Below the pieces are notes generated by a model, which was given only the letters and a program-made list of their open reading frames with translations, was not told the origin of the DNA and made no database searches. Source: Bacteroidia bacterium (lineage in GTDB: Bacteria > Bacteroidota > Bacteroidia > Bacteroidales > Rikenellaceae). From it: 12,368 nucleotides of DNA. The position numbers were made by a program, and so were the translations under genes. The stretch covers positions 1 to 12,368 of the forward strand of contig BNXD01000043.1 in the NCBI GenBank assembly GCA_025999315.1, written 5' to 3'. Shown here one piece after another: positions 1 to 6,458 of the stretch; positions within the stretch are counted from its first letter, which is position 1; every line of letters starts with the position of its first letter.

Positions 1-112
1 GAGAACATAATCTTTTTCGCGAATAAAATTTAAACAGTTTCTTAATGTTATTAGTGCGTTTTTCAGGCACGTATGCGGATATTCATATTATCTTGAACCA
101 AACTTGGCAGTT

Positions 113-1135
113 ATGACAAAACGCAGAGAGATTGCCCAACTGGGCGAGTTCGGGCTGATCGCCGAGCTGACAAAAGATTTGCCCCTGGTCAACCCCTCCT
201 CCGTCAAAGGCGTGGGCGACGATGCGGCGGTCATCGGCCTCGAGGGCGACCGTTGCCTGCTGCTCTCGACCGATCTGTTGATGGAGGGCATACATTTCGA
301 TCTGGTCTACTTCCCGCTCAAGCACTTGGGCTACAAGGCAGTGGTGGTTGGCATAAGCGACATTCTGGCCATGAACGGCACGCCGCGGCAGATCACCGTG
401 TCGATCGGCGTGTCGGCCAAACAGTCGGTCGAGAGCCTGCAGGAGCTCTACGACGGGGTGCGGGCGGCGTGTGTGGAGTATGGCGTCGATCTGGTGGGGG
501 GCGACACGTCGGCCTCGGTGACGGGGCTGGCGATAAGCGTTACGGCCGTGGGCGAGGTCGCGCGCAAGGGGATCGCCTACCGCGGCGGCGCGCGCATGAA
601 CGATCTGATCTGCATAACGGGCGATCTGGGCTCGGCCTATCTGGGGCTCCACCTGCTCGAGCGCGAGAAACGCGCCCTGGAGGGAAGCGACAACCCGCAA
701 CCTCACTTCGAGGGGTACAACTATCTGCTCGAGAGGCAGCTCCATCCCCATGCCCGCACCGACATCATCGAGGCGATGCGTGAGGCCGCCCTCGTGCCCA
801 CGTCGATGATCGACCTGTCGGACGGTCTGGCCTCCGACCTGTTGCACATATGCAAGAGCTCGTCGTGCGGCGCGCGCATCTATCTCGACCGGCTGCCCAT
901 CGCCCGGGAGAGCTACTCGCTCTGCGAGGAGATGAACATCGACCCGGTGGTGGCGGCGCTCAACGGCGGCGACGACCACCAACTGCTCTTCACCGTGCCG
1001 CTCGCTGCACGGGAAGCGGTGATGCAACTTGGAGCTATCGACATCGTCGGCCACATCACCCCGGCCTCGACCGGCGTGATGCTGACCACTCCCGACGGCA
1101 GCGACATACCGATCACCGCCCCGGGGCATAAATAA
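113..1135 (+). CDS. thiL: Thiamine-monophosphate kinase ThiL
   Basis: ThiL phosphorylates thiamine monophosphate to thiamine diphosphate with ATP, the last step of cofactor synthesis, in the cytosol. The 340-residue protein has the family's landmarks in order: the GVGDDAAV metal/ATP motif near residues 33-40, STD plus EGIHFD near 52-63, SDILAMNG near 82-89, VGGDTSAS near 128-135, an ITGDLGSAYLG segment, IDLSDGLASDL in the C-terminal half and GGDDHQLLFTV near the end (the usual form is GGEDYELLF). Length is normal for the family. I start at ATG 113 because its protein, beginning MTKRREIAQLGEFGLI, fits the family N-terminus; an in-frame TTG at 104 would add only three residues. No Shine-Dalgarno sequence is visible. 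No other thiamine gene is nearby. Its stop lies 13 bases from the stop of the convergent membrane protein gene, with no obvious terminator between them. Confidence 0.93.
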   Translation: MTKRREIAQLGEFGLIAELTKDLPLVNPSSVKGVGDDAAVIGLEGDRCLLLSTDLLMEGIHFDLVYFPLKHLGYKAVVVGISDILAMNGTPRQITVSIGVSAKQSVESLQELYDGVRAACVEYGVDLVGGDTSASVTGLAISVTAVGEVARKGIAYRGGARMNDLICITGDLGSAYLGLHLLEREKRALEGSDNPQPHFEGYNYLLERQLHPHARTDIIEAMREAALVPTSMIDLSDGLASDLLHICKSSSCGARIYLDRLPIARESYSLCEEMNIDPVVAALNGGDDHQLLFTVPLAAREAVMQLGAIDIVGHITPASTGVMLTTPDGSDIPITAPGHK

Positions 1136-1148
1136 CTTTTGTCTCGTC

Positions 1149-2258
1149 TCAGGAGAGTTTGTCTTCGTGCGCAACCCGCGCGCGTCGCTTTTTGCCGAAG
1201 TTGCGACCGATCCAGGTGGGGAAGACGATAGCTCCGGCCAGCAGATAGGGATAGTAGGTTATCAGGCGCCAGAACAGTGCGATCAGGGTGGCGGCGCTGG
1301 CCTGCATGGCGAGCGGCACGGTGATCAGGTCGCGGCAATAGCCCGAGAAGATCGCCTCGGCAAAGCCGCTGCCGCCCGGGGTGGGCATCACCAGCATCAT
1401 GATCCACATCACCAGCTGACGCGCGAAGAGCATCATCTGATCGCTCACCGAGAAGAAGGCCATTATCAACGCATTGGCCACCAGATAGCGAGAGCTCCAC
1501 GACAGGAACGTCGAACCGAGCGCCCCGGCCCAGAAACGCAGATCGCTGCCCCGTATCTCGCGGGCGCTTTGGACCATCTCGCCGCCCACCCTGCGCGCCC
1601 CTTTGCGCCAGCGACGCAGCCATCGCAGCGAGAAGACCTTCAGCAGCAACCACCTGAACCCCTTCGGATTGACAAACAACCCATAGGCCAGCAACAGCAC
1701 CCACGCCAGTTTGAGAAAATAGCCCGTCAGGGCGAAAGCCATCAGCCCCCGTGTCAGCGAATCGGAGGCGAGCGACAGATCGAACAGGTTGCCCGCGCCC
1801 ACCGCCAGCAGCACCAGCGGGAACATCACAGCAAAGTAGAGCTCGTCAAGAAACGAGGTGAGCATGACAATGGCCGAGCTGCGGCCCAGGCCGATGCCCT
1901 CCTTGTGGACGTAGAGGATGGCCACGCTGGTGCCGCCGATGGCCGAAGGGGTGATGGCCGAGGTGGCCTCCCACAGCATAATGATCCGAAAAGCCTGACG
2001 CCATGTGAGCGCACCGCGGCTGAGCACCCGGATGCGGATCATGTAGCCCAGATCGCGGCCGAACATGCACAGAAAAGCCACGACCACCCAGAATAGCGAC
2101 ACCCACGTGAAATGTATGTCGTCGAGCACCCCCGGATCGAAATCGCGCCAGAAGAGCCAACCCACCACCGCAAGGCCGATCAGGATGGGCCATACGACCC
2201 TCGAAGCCTTGATCTTCGAGAAGGGAGAAAGGTCGGTTTCAGCCTTTTTGCCGGTCAT
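1149..2258 (-). CDS. UPF0104 / LPG-synthase-TM-like integral membrane protein
   Basis: This 369-residue multi-pass inner-membrane protein belongs to the lysylphosphatidylglycerol synthase transmembrane-region family (flippase-like, PF03706/UPF0104). After a charged N-terminus it has a first hydrophobic segment near residues 21-40 and then several more. The family-typical stretches are visible: SAITPSAIGGTSVAI near residues 103-117, TSFLDELYFAVMFP shortly after, and the MPTPGGSGFAEA motif in the C-terminal third. The C-terminus is basic (GKKRRARVAHEDK) and probably cytosolic. It lacks the soluble aminoacyl-transferase domain of full MprF proteins, so lysyl-lipid synthesis should not be assumed; lipid or glycolipid transport is the usual inference. 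It converges with thiL and is separated from the next - strand gene by a long gene-less stretch, so it is probably transcribed alone. The 5' side (2259-2340) is AT-rich, with only a weak TATATTTA match to a -7 box. Confidence 0.88.
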   Translation of the reverse strand: MTGKKAETDLSPFSKIKASRVVWPILIGLAVVGWLFWRDFDPGVLDDIHFTWVSLFWVVVAFLCMFGRDLGYMIRIRVLSRGALTWRQAFRIIMLWEATSAITPSAIGGTSVAILYVHKEGIGLGRSSAIVMLTSFLDELYFAVMFPLVLLAVGAGNLFDLSLASDSLTRGLMAFALTGYFLKLAWVLLLAYGLFVNPKGFRWLLLKVFSLRWLRRWRKGARRVGGEMVQSAREIRGSDLRFWAGALGSTFLSWSSRYLVANALIMAFFSVSDQMMLFARQLVMWIMMLVMPTPGGSGFAEAIFSGYCRDLITVPLAMQASAATLIALFWRLITYYPYLLAGAIVFPTWIGRNFGKKRRARVAHEDKLS

Positions 2259-2414
2259 GTTTTGGGCTGTTAAATATAATTATAATTGGTGGTAGCCGTT
2301 GAGCATTGAGAAAATGTTGATTTTTCTTATGTATGCGAATTAATATTTGAAAATCATATTTGATTATCAGCACCTTATCGCGCCATCAATTTTTATGTTA
2401 TGTCTCTATGAATT

Positions 2415-2507
2415 CATGTCACCCTGAGCGGAACGAAGTGGAGTCGAAGGGTCCCGGCAATTAAATCAGTCTTTCTGAGATGCTTCGACTTCGCTCAGCA
2501 TGACATG
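2415..2507. repeat. Inverted repeat with TGAGCG/TCGAAG arms
   Basis: The left arm (2415-2453) reads CATGTCA, then CTGAGCG, GAAG and TCGAAG. The reverse complement of the right arm (2478-2507) reads CATGTCA, TG, CTGAGCG, GAAG, TCGAAG. The arms match in these blocks, with a few extra bases in the left one, and about 24 bases lie between them. Short palindromes built on CTGAGCGAAGTCGAAG are, to my recollection, widespread intergenic repeats in many bacteria. Being between a membrane protein gene and a gene-less stretch, it could act as a transcript-end hairpin or simply be a dispersed repeat. The structure is seen directly; the repeat class is inferred. Confidence 0.7.
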
Positions 2508-2683
2508 GGCCGGAGATGGTTGCCTTCGGCTTCCTCGCGCTACCTCGGCCGTAGCCCGCAAGCGGTCTGCGGCCCTCGCAACGCTGCTCGGTTCTCCTCG
2601 TCGCTCGGCAGGAAGAGTAGATTAGCACAAATTATTATTGATACAGGGAAGATAAAACTAATATCGAAACTTAGGGGCGGTTG

Positions 2684-3035
2684 TCGATTTCCTTATTTAA
2701 CCCGTTGCGCATTTTGGGACGAGTTAATCCAATGTGTTTTAAATAAATGTTTTTCAAACCAATACCGCTAATGGCATATGTGCGCGGCAGAGTTTAAATG
2801 AATACTTGAAGATAAACAAAACTTAAAAACAGTGGCAAGTTGTTGCATATTTTTCGGCTTTGCGAGAGCAAAGTCGGCAGCCCGCAGCCGCCCCCTGCGG
2901 CGGGCTGCAAAACCCTCACCTTCGGCTCGGACAGCCCACCGCCGTCTGCGGGCCGCCGATAAAACCTCTCCCTCAGATAGGATGCTTTTAAACCATTCTT
3001 TTCTAAATGCACAACGGGTTTATTTAGTAAATCGG
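2684..3035. repeat. Inverted arms enclosing a 350-base segment
   Basis: The left arm (2684-2715) and the reverse complement of the right arm (3004-3035) share about 25 of 32 positions. The core is nearly perfect: AACCCGTTGCGCATTT on the left against AACCCGTTGTGCATTT on the right. The right arm overlaps the stop codon and last codons of the small secreted-protein gene. The enclosed segment contains the second GC-rich hairpin block and no gene. A degenerate MITE-like unit is possible. Equally, two inverted copies of some other repeat would look the same. No target-site duplication could be assigned. Confidence 0.45.
2855..2908 (+). repeat. Two adjacent strong hairpins
   Basis: The first hairpin pairs CGGCTTTGC (2855-2863) with GCAAAGTCG (2868-2876) across a GAGA loop. 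In RNA this is nine base pairs including one G-U, closed by a GNRA-type tetraloop. It is followed directly by GCAGCCCGC (2877-2885) pairing perfectly with GCGGGCTGC (2900-2908), with a further CGC/GCG inside. CTGCGGGC at 2946-2953 could compete for GCCCGCAG. No T-run follows on the + strand, so a classical terminator is unlikely on that strand. On the - strand the hairpins lie downstream of the small secreted-protein gene, where they could stabilise or end its transcript. Confidence 0.6.
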
Positions 3036-3512
3036 AAGGATAAATCTATTTTTAGCTTGCGTAGACCATTGTGCCTGCCAAAGGCGTCCGGTAGCTCTAT
3101 CGAGAAGTAGAAAGTTATGAATATTTTGAGTAGGATACAGTTCAAATCGGCCTGCTTTTGTATCCAAACCAGAGGTTAGATCGGTTGAATTAATAGATGT
3201 TTGGAAACGGTTATCGTCGCCTATAGAAAATTGGACTTGCCATAATTTGCCGGTACGTGTATCTAATTTTATAGATGTCCATATATTAGTGGTTGGATAT
3301 AATTTGTAATATTCCTCTGATCGTGTATGTTCTGCAATAAACATCAGAATCTGGTCGACTTTCTTTTCAAATGAAATTTCCGGCTCATCATCTTTTTGCT
3401 GCTTTGTCGTCTCATTCATTTGTAAAGAGTCAACTAAAACATCCTGAGCATAACTGATTGACGGCAACATTAAAAATACCGCTACGACAATAGTCTGAAC
3501 TAACCTTTTCAT
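3024..3512 (-). CDS. Small probable secreted protein with an internal duplication
   Basis: I do not recognise a named family. The 162-residue product starts with a clear Sec-type signal peptide: basic MKR, a hydrophobic stretch to about residue 18, then a likely cut after SYAQ near residue 23. A polar linker follows (about 24-65). The rest is two copies of one unit, about residues 68-107 and 122-162. Both carry LYPTxNI, then LD-R-TG(K/R)LWQ(V/A)Q(F/W)S and NRF. The second copy ends at the C-terminus with ILPIY. Such units probably fold as small beta structures outside the cytosol; this is inference. Base composition is far lower in GC than the neighbours: rows 3241-3360 contain 40 G/C in 120 bases. 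It starts 27 bases after the ligase stop on the same strand, so co-transcription is possible. The low GC suggests separate acquisition. Confidence 0.75.
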   Translation of the reverse strand: MKRLVQTIVVAVFLMLPSISYAQDVLVDSLQMNETTKQQKDDEPEISFEKKVDQILMFIAEHTRSEEYYKLYPTTNIWTSIKLDTRTGKLWQVQFSIGDDNRFQTSINSTDLTSGLDTKAGRFELYPTQNIHNFLLLDRATGRLWQAQWSTQAKNRFILPIY

Positions 3513-3539
3513 ATATGACTTTCATTTTTAGACAGACTT

Positions 3540-5150
3540 TTACGACTGCCCCTTTTTGCGGGTGTAGATAAAGCGTTTGATCTTGTGGGTGGGCGTGCGG
3601 ACAAATTCGTCCGTCTCCTCGACCTTGCTGATGCGCGCGAATTTGCCCACCTGGCCGTTGACATACTTCAGCAGGTCGGCTTTGATCTCCTCCTTGTAGC
3701 GCGACAGCTCTCCCTTGTAGTGTTGATATTTCTTCTCGATCTCCTCCCGGTTGAAATTGACCAGCGCCACCAGAGCCCCCTTCTCCTGCCGCACGATCGA
3801 GTCGGCCACCCACAGGTGGCTGTTGATGACCCCCTCGATCTCTTCGGGGTAGATATTCTCGCCGCTCGGACCGACGATCATGTTGTTGGTACGTCCCAGG
3901 ATGGAGATAAACCCGTCGCTGTCAAAACGGCACAGGTCCCTGGTGTGCAGCCATCCGTCCGGGGTGAGCACCTCGCCCGTCGCCTCGGGGTTCTTGTAGT
4001 AACCGCTCATGGCGCAGGGGGTCAGCACCACCAGCTCGCCCTCGCCCGAGATGTGGTTGATGTTGTCCAGACGGAACTTTATCCCCTTGAGGATGCGACC
4101 GGCCGAGCCCAGGCGCACCATGTCGGGCGTCGCACCGGCGATCAGGGGAGCCGTCTCGGTCATGCCGTAACCGATGGCGTAAGGGAAACGCCCCTCGAGC
4201 AGGAACCGCTCGGTCTGCCGATCGAGCTTGGCCCCGCCGATGCCGAAAAAGCGCAGTCGCCCTCCGAACACCTTCACAAGACGCCGACCCGCCGTGCGGT
4301 GTATCAGCCGGCGAAAAAAACCCCGTGCGTATATCCACGCCCTGACGCCGGAGCGGAAACGTCCCGCCACCTGACTGCGGTAGATCTTCTCGATGATCAG
4401 CGGGACGCTGAGCATCGCCGTCGGCCTGATCGCGGCAAAGGTCGGCAGCAGGGTCGAGACGGTCGGCGGCCGGTCGATATAGACCACCTGCGCTCCATAG
4501 GCAAAGGGGTAGATCATCCCCACACTGCACTCGTAGGTGTGCGCCAGAGGCAACACCGACAGGAACACATCGTCGCGGTGAACAGGAAACAGATCGTGGA
4601 GCATCTCTATCTGCAGGCACAGGTTGCGGTGCGAGAGCATCACTCCCTTGGGAGCCGAGGTGGTGCCCGAGGTGTAGATGATGGCCGCCGTATCCTCTCC
4701 CCGGGGCTCGGCAGGCGTGGTTTGCAGGTTGACTTTCTGTGAGATGACGCTCAGATTACGCATACGAACGACGATGTTCATCTGCTGCACCGTCCGGCTG
4801 CTTACCTTGCCGAAAAGTTTGTCCGAAACAAGCAGCGCCCTGGCCTCGGAGTGGGCTATGATGCGGTCGATCTCCCCGAGCGAGAAGTCGGGCAGTATGG
4901 GCACCACCACCATGCCGGCCGCAACAACGGCGAAGTAACACACCGCCCAATTGGGCATGTTGCTGCTCAGCAGGGCCACCCGGTCGCCGCTGCCTATCCC
5001 TGCGCCCGTGAGCATCGCCTGCAGCTGCTCGACCCGTCGGCTGTGATCGTCAAAGGTCAGGCTCTCACCCTCGAACATGGCCGAGGCCGTCTGCGAGCGG
5101 TACGCCTCTACGCTCCGAAAGTATAGCTCCTTGAGGGTTTTGGATTCCAT
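3540..5150 (-). CDS. AMP-forming fatty acyl-CoA/acyl-ACP ligase
   Basis: This 536-residue member of the ANL adenylating superfamily probably activates a fatty or other carboxylic acid with ATP and passes it to CoA or acyl carrier protein. The conserved core motifs are present in order: the AMP-binding loop IIYTSGTTSAPKG (about 157-169), PLAHTYE (about 201-207), GYGMTETAP (A5, about 327-335), GWLHTRD (A7, about 399-405), GRTNNMIVGPSGENIYPEEIE (A8 hinge) and RTPTHKIKR near 518-526, where the adenylation lysine of the A10 motif sits. Length fits the long-chain acyl-CoA synthetase group; the exact substrate cannot be read from sequence. The gene lies 51 bases downstream of the phosphoesterase stop on the same strand. 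A pair of dyad repeats occupies that gap, ending 6 bases before the start codon, so it may have its own control. Confidence 0.9.
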   Translation of the reverse strand: MESKTLKELYFRSVEAYRSQTASAMFEGESLTFDDHSRRVEQLQAMLTGAGIGSGDRVALLSSNMPNWAVCYFAVVAAGMVVVPILPDFSLGEIDRIIAHSEARALLVSDKLFGKVSSRTVQQMNIVVRMRNLSVISQKVNLQTTPAEPRGEDTAAIIYTSGTTSAPKGVMLSHRNLCLQIEMLHDLFPVHRDDVFLSVLPLAHTYECSVGMIYPFAYGAQVVYIDRPPTVSTLLPTFAAIRPTAMLSVPLIIEKIYRSQVAGRFRSGVRAWIYARGFFRRLIHRTAGRRLVKVFGGRLRFFGIGGAKLDRQTERFLLEGRFPYAIGYGMTETAPLIAGATPDMVRLGSAGRILKGIKFRLDNINHISGEGELVVLTPCAMSGYYKNPEATGEVLTPDGWLHTRDLCRFDSDGFISILGRTNNMIVGPSGENIYPEEIEGVINSHLWVADSIVRQEKGALVALVNFNREEIEKKYQHYKGELSRYKEEIKADLLKYVNGQVGKFARISKVEETDEFVRTPTHKIKRFIYTRKKGQS

Positions 5151-5156
5151 GTGTGG

Positions 5157-5210
5157 GGTAAAATTTGCTTTACAGGTCCTTTCGTCAAGGTAAGATGCGC
5201 TTTACTGGTC
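5157..5210. promoter_or_regulatory. Paired 22-base direct repeat with dyad; candidate operator
   Basis: Two copies of a 22-base unit (5157-5178 and 5189-5210) match at 18 of 22 positions: GGTAAAATTTGCTTTACAGG followed by TC, and GGTAAGATGCGCTTTACTGG followed by TC. They are spaced 32 bases start to start, about three helical turns. The first copy contains the dyad GTAAA-N6-TTTAC; the second keeps it with one mismatch. They fill the gap between the phosphoesterase stop and the ligase start. Repeated dyads just upstream of a start codon suggest a repressor or regulator site for the ligase, but a chance tandem duplication cannot be excluded. Confidence 0.4.
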
Positions 5211-6227
5211 TGTTGCAAAAAACTCCGCCACAGCTTTGTGGAAGCGTTCGACGGTCTGCTCCATCGTGTCGTAGGATTTGCCGCCGGCGGCGTTGCGGTG
5301 ACCTCCGCCGTCAAAGTAACGGCGGGCAAAGATGTTGACATCCACACTCCCGCGCGAACGTAACGACACACGGATGAAGCGCCGGTTCTCGATGAACATG
5401 GCCGACATCTGCATGCCTTTGATCGTCAGCGGATAGTTGACAAACCCCTCGGTGTCGCCCATTTGAAAGTCAAAGCGTCGCAACTCCTCCTCGTCCAGAG
5501 TGATATATGCCACCTGCCAGGGCTCGATGATCTTCATTTTGGTGCCCAGCACATAACCCAGCAGGCGCATGCGCCCCTCGGAGTAGCTGTTGTAGACCCG
5601 GTTGTTGATCGAGGGGATGTTGATGCCCCTGTCGACCATATCGGCCACGGCGCGGAAAAGCCCCGCGGTGAGGTTGCCGAAACTGAAGTTGCCCGTGTCG
5701 GTCATCATGCCCACGTAGAGCGCCTCGGCCACGCGCCGGGTGATCACCTCGAGGCCATAGAGCCGCGAGACGATGTTGTAGACCAGATAGGAGGTCGAGG
5801 AGGATTCGGTGCTCGAAAAAATGATGTCGAAAGTTATGGGAGGATCCAAATGGTGGTCTATGAGCACTTTGACCGCCGAAGTGTTCGAGACGATCACCTC
5901 GCCCAGCGCCTCGAGGCGGTTGACTTGGTTGAAATCGATCGAAAAGATCGCTTCGGCCCCGGCGATCGCCTCGGCGACGGGATCGGGGTTCTCCTTGAAG
6001 ATCATTATCTGTCCGATACCCTCCATCCAGTCGAGGAACGAGGGGTAGCGGTTGGGCACCACACAGGTTACCGCATGGCCCCGGGCGCTGAGCACCTCTC
6101 CCCAACCGAGCATCGCCCCGATGGCGTCGCCGTCGGGGTTGGTGTGGCCTACGAGCACGATACGCCTGGCCCCATCGCCCAAAAGCGAGGCCAGCTTTGC
6201 AATCTCTCCCTGATCGATCGTTATCAT
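5202..6227 (-). CDS. nrnA: DHH/DHHA1-family phosphoesterase, NrnA-like
   Basis: This is a cytosolic bifunctional-type phosphoesterase of the NrnA (nanoRNase/pAp phosphatase) family, which degrades very short RNAs and in many members dephosphorylates 3'-phosphoadenosine 5'-phosphate. With the start at 6227 the protein has 341 residues. The DHH domain shows GHTNPDGDAIG (about 27-36), SIDFN (about 96-100), DHHLDP (about 124-129) and MTDTGNFSFGN (about 175-185), which supply the metal ligands. The DHHA1 domain ends in the substrate-binding FDGGGHRNAAGG motif. An upstream in-frame ATG at 6251 would add MFFVHLPN; I prefer 6227 because the resulting MITIDQGEIAKL start fits the family length. It is the first gene of the - strand trio, divergent from the AraC regulator. 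A TACATTTG box (6234-6241) lies just upstream of the chosen start but is too close to be convincing as its promoter. Confidence 0.9.
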   Translation of the reverse strand: MITIDQGEIAKLASLLGDGARRIVLVGHTNPDGDAIGAMLGWGEVLSARGHAVTCVVPNRYPSFLDWMEGIGQIMIFKENPDPVAEAIAGAEAIFSIDFNQVNRLEALGEVIVSNTSAVKVLIDHHLDPPITFDIIFSSTESSSTSYLVYNIVSRLYGLEVITRRVAEALYVGMMTDTGNFSFGNLTAGLFRAVADMVDRGINIPSINNRVYNSYSEGRMRLLGYVLGTKMKIIEPWQVAYITLDEEELRRFDFQMGDTEGFVNYPLTIKGMQMSAMFIENRRFIRVSLRSRGSVDVNIFARRYFDGGGHRNAAGGKSYDTMEQTVERFHKAVAEFFATDQ

Positions 6228-6360
6228 ATTCGGCAAATGTACGAAAAACAAATTTTATACCGATATATTCTGCGCATGGCCCGGTCAAAAAAAACTGCCA
6301 TGCCGAGAACCAGCCTCCGAGTTCAGGCAAAGTTCACGACTTGTCGGTACAAATTCAAAG

Positions 6361-6407
6361 GGCGCAAACGGCGAAGAAGGTCGTTTTTATTTCGCACAGG
6401 TTGCGCC
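6361..6407. repeat. Nested inverted repeat in the divergent intergenic region
   Basis: GGCGCAA (6361-6367) pairs perfectly with TTGCGCC (6401-6407). Inside it, GCGAA (6371-6375) pairs with TTCGC (6391-6395), leaving a 15-base loop. It lies between the divergent phosphoesterase and regulator genes and upstream of the regulator's presumed -7 box. It could therefore be a DNA-level operator or a leader hairpin of the - strand transcript. Nothing else in the sequence decides between these. Confidence 0.4.
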
Positions 6408-6434
6408 TTGTTCAAAAACTTTTTTTAACTTGCA

Positions 6435-6442
6435 TAAATTTG
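6435..6442 (+). promoter_or_regulatory. Candidate -7 box for the AraC-type regulator
   Basis: TAAATTTG matches the Bacteroidetes -7 consensus TAnnTTTG exactly and ends 16 bases before the regulator's start codon. The best upstream partner is a partial CTTG at 6407-6410, 24 bases away, which is weaker and further off than usual. The box is plausible as the main promoter of the regulator; the -33 element is not. Confidence 0.4.
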
Positions 6443-6458
6443 CATATCACAAATTCTC

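Larger units (their letters stand above)
2259..3023. other. Gene-less, repeat-rich intergenic stretch (765 bases)
   Basis: I find no convincing gene here. The background is AT-rich but is interrupted by GC-rich blocks. From left to right it holds an AT-rich 5' region of the membrane protein gene (2259-2410), an inverted repeat built on TGAGCG...TCGAAG (2415-2507), a GC-rich block (about 2508-2615), an AT-rich stretch (2616-2850) and a second GC-rich block with strong hairpins (2855-2965). A pair of inverted arms at 2684-2715 and 3004-3035 encloses the right part. Open frames exist on both strands, but their products are rich in Arg, Ser and Pro and look like translated repeats, not proteins. 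The stretch may be a landing zone for short palindromic repeats, or the remains of an inserted element. Confidence 0.7.

Noticed and set aside
104..112. TTG start for thiL three codons upstream
   Set aside because: ATG at 113 gives the usual family N-terminus; the three extra residues have no support.
83..1174. Long - strand open frame across thiL
   Set aside because: It is the antisense shadow of a clear GC-rich ThiL gene; the product is Arg/His-rich with no domain.
2505..2771. Open frame of 88 codons on the + strand
   Set aside because: It starts inside the inverted repeat and its product is Arg/Ser-rich with no domain; it crosses GC-rich repeat DNA and then AT-rich spacer.
2794..3012. 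Open frame of 72 codons on the - strand
   Set aside because: It is the translation of the GC-rich hairpin block, with no coding signature and no plausible start context.
6228..6251. Upstream ATG for the phosphoesterase
   Set aside because: The extra eight residues are not expected from the family, and a TACATTTG promoter-like box lies within this stretch.
5463..6428. Long + strand open frame across the phosphoesterase
   Set aside because: The - strand carries complete DHH and DHHA1 motifs; the + strand product is a shadow.
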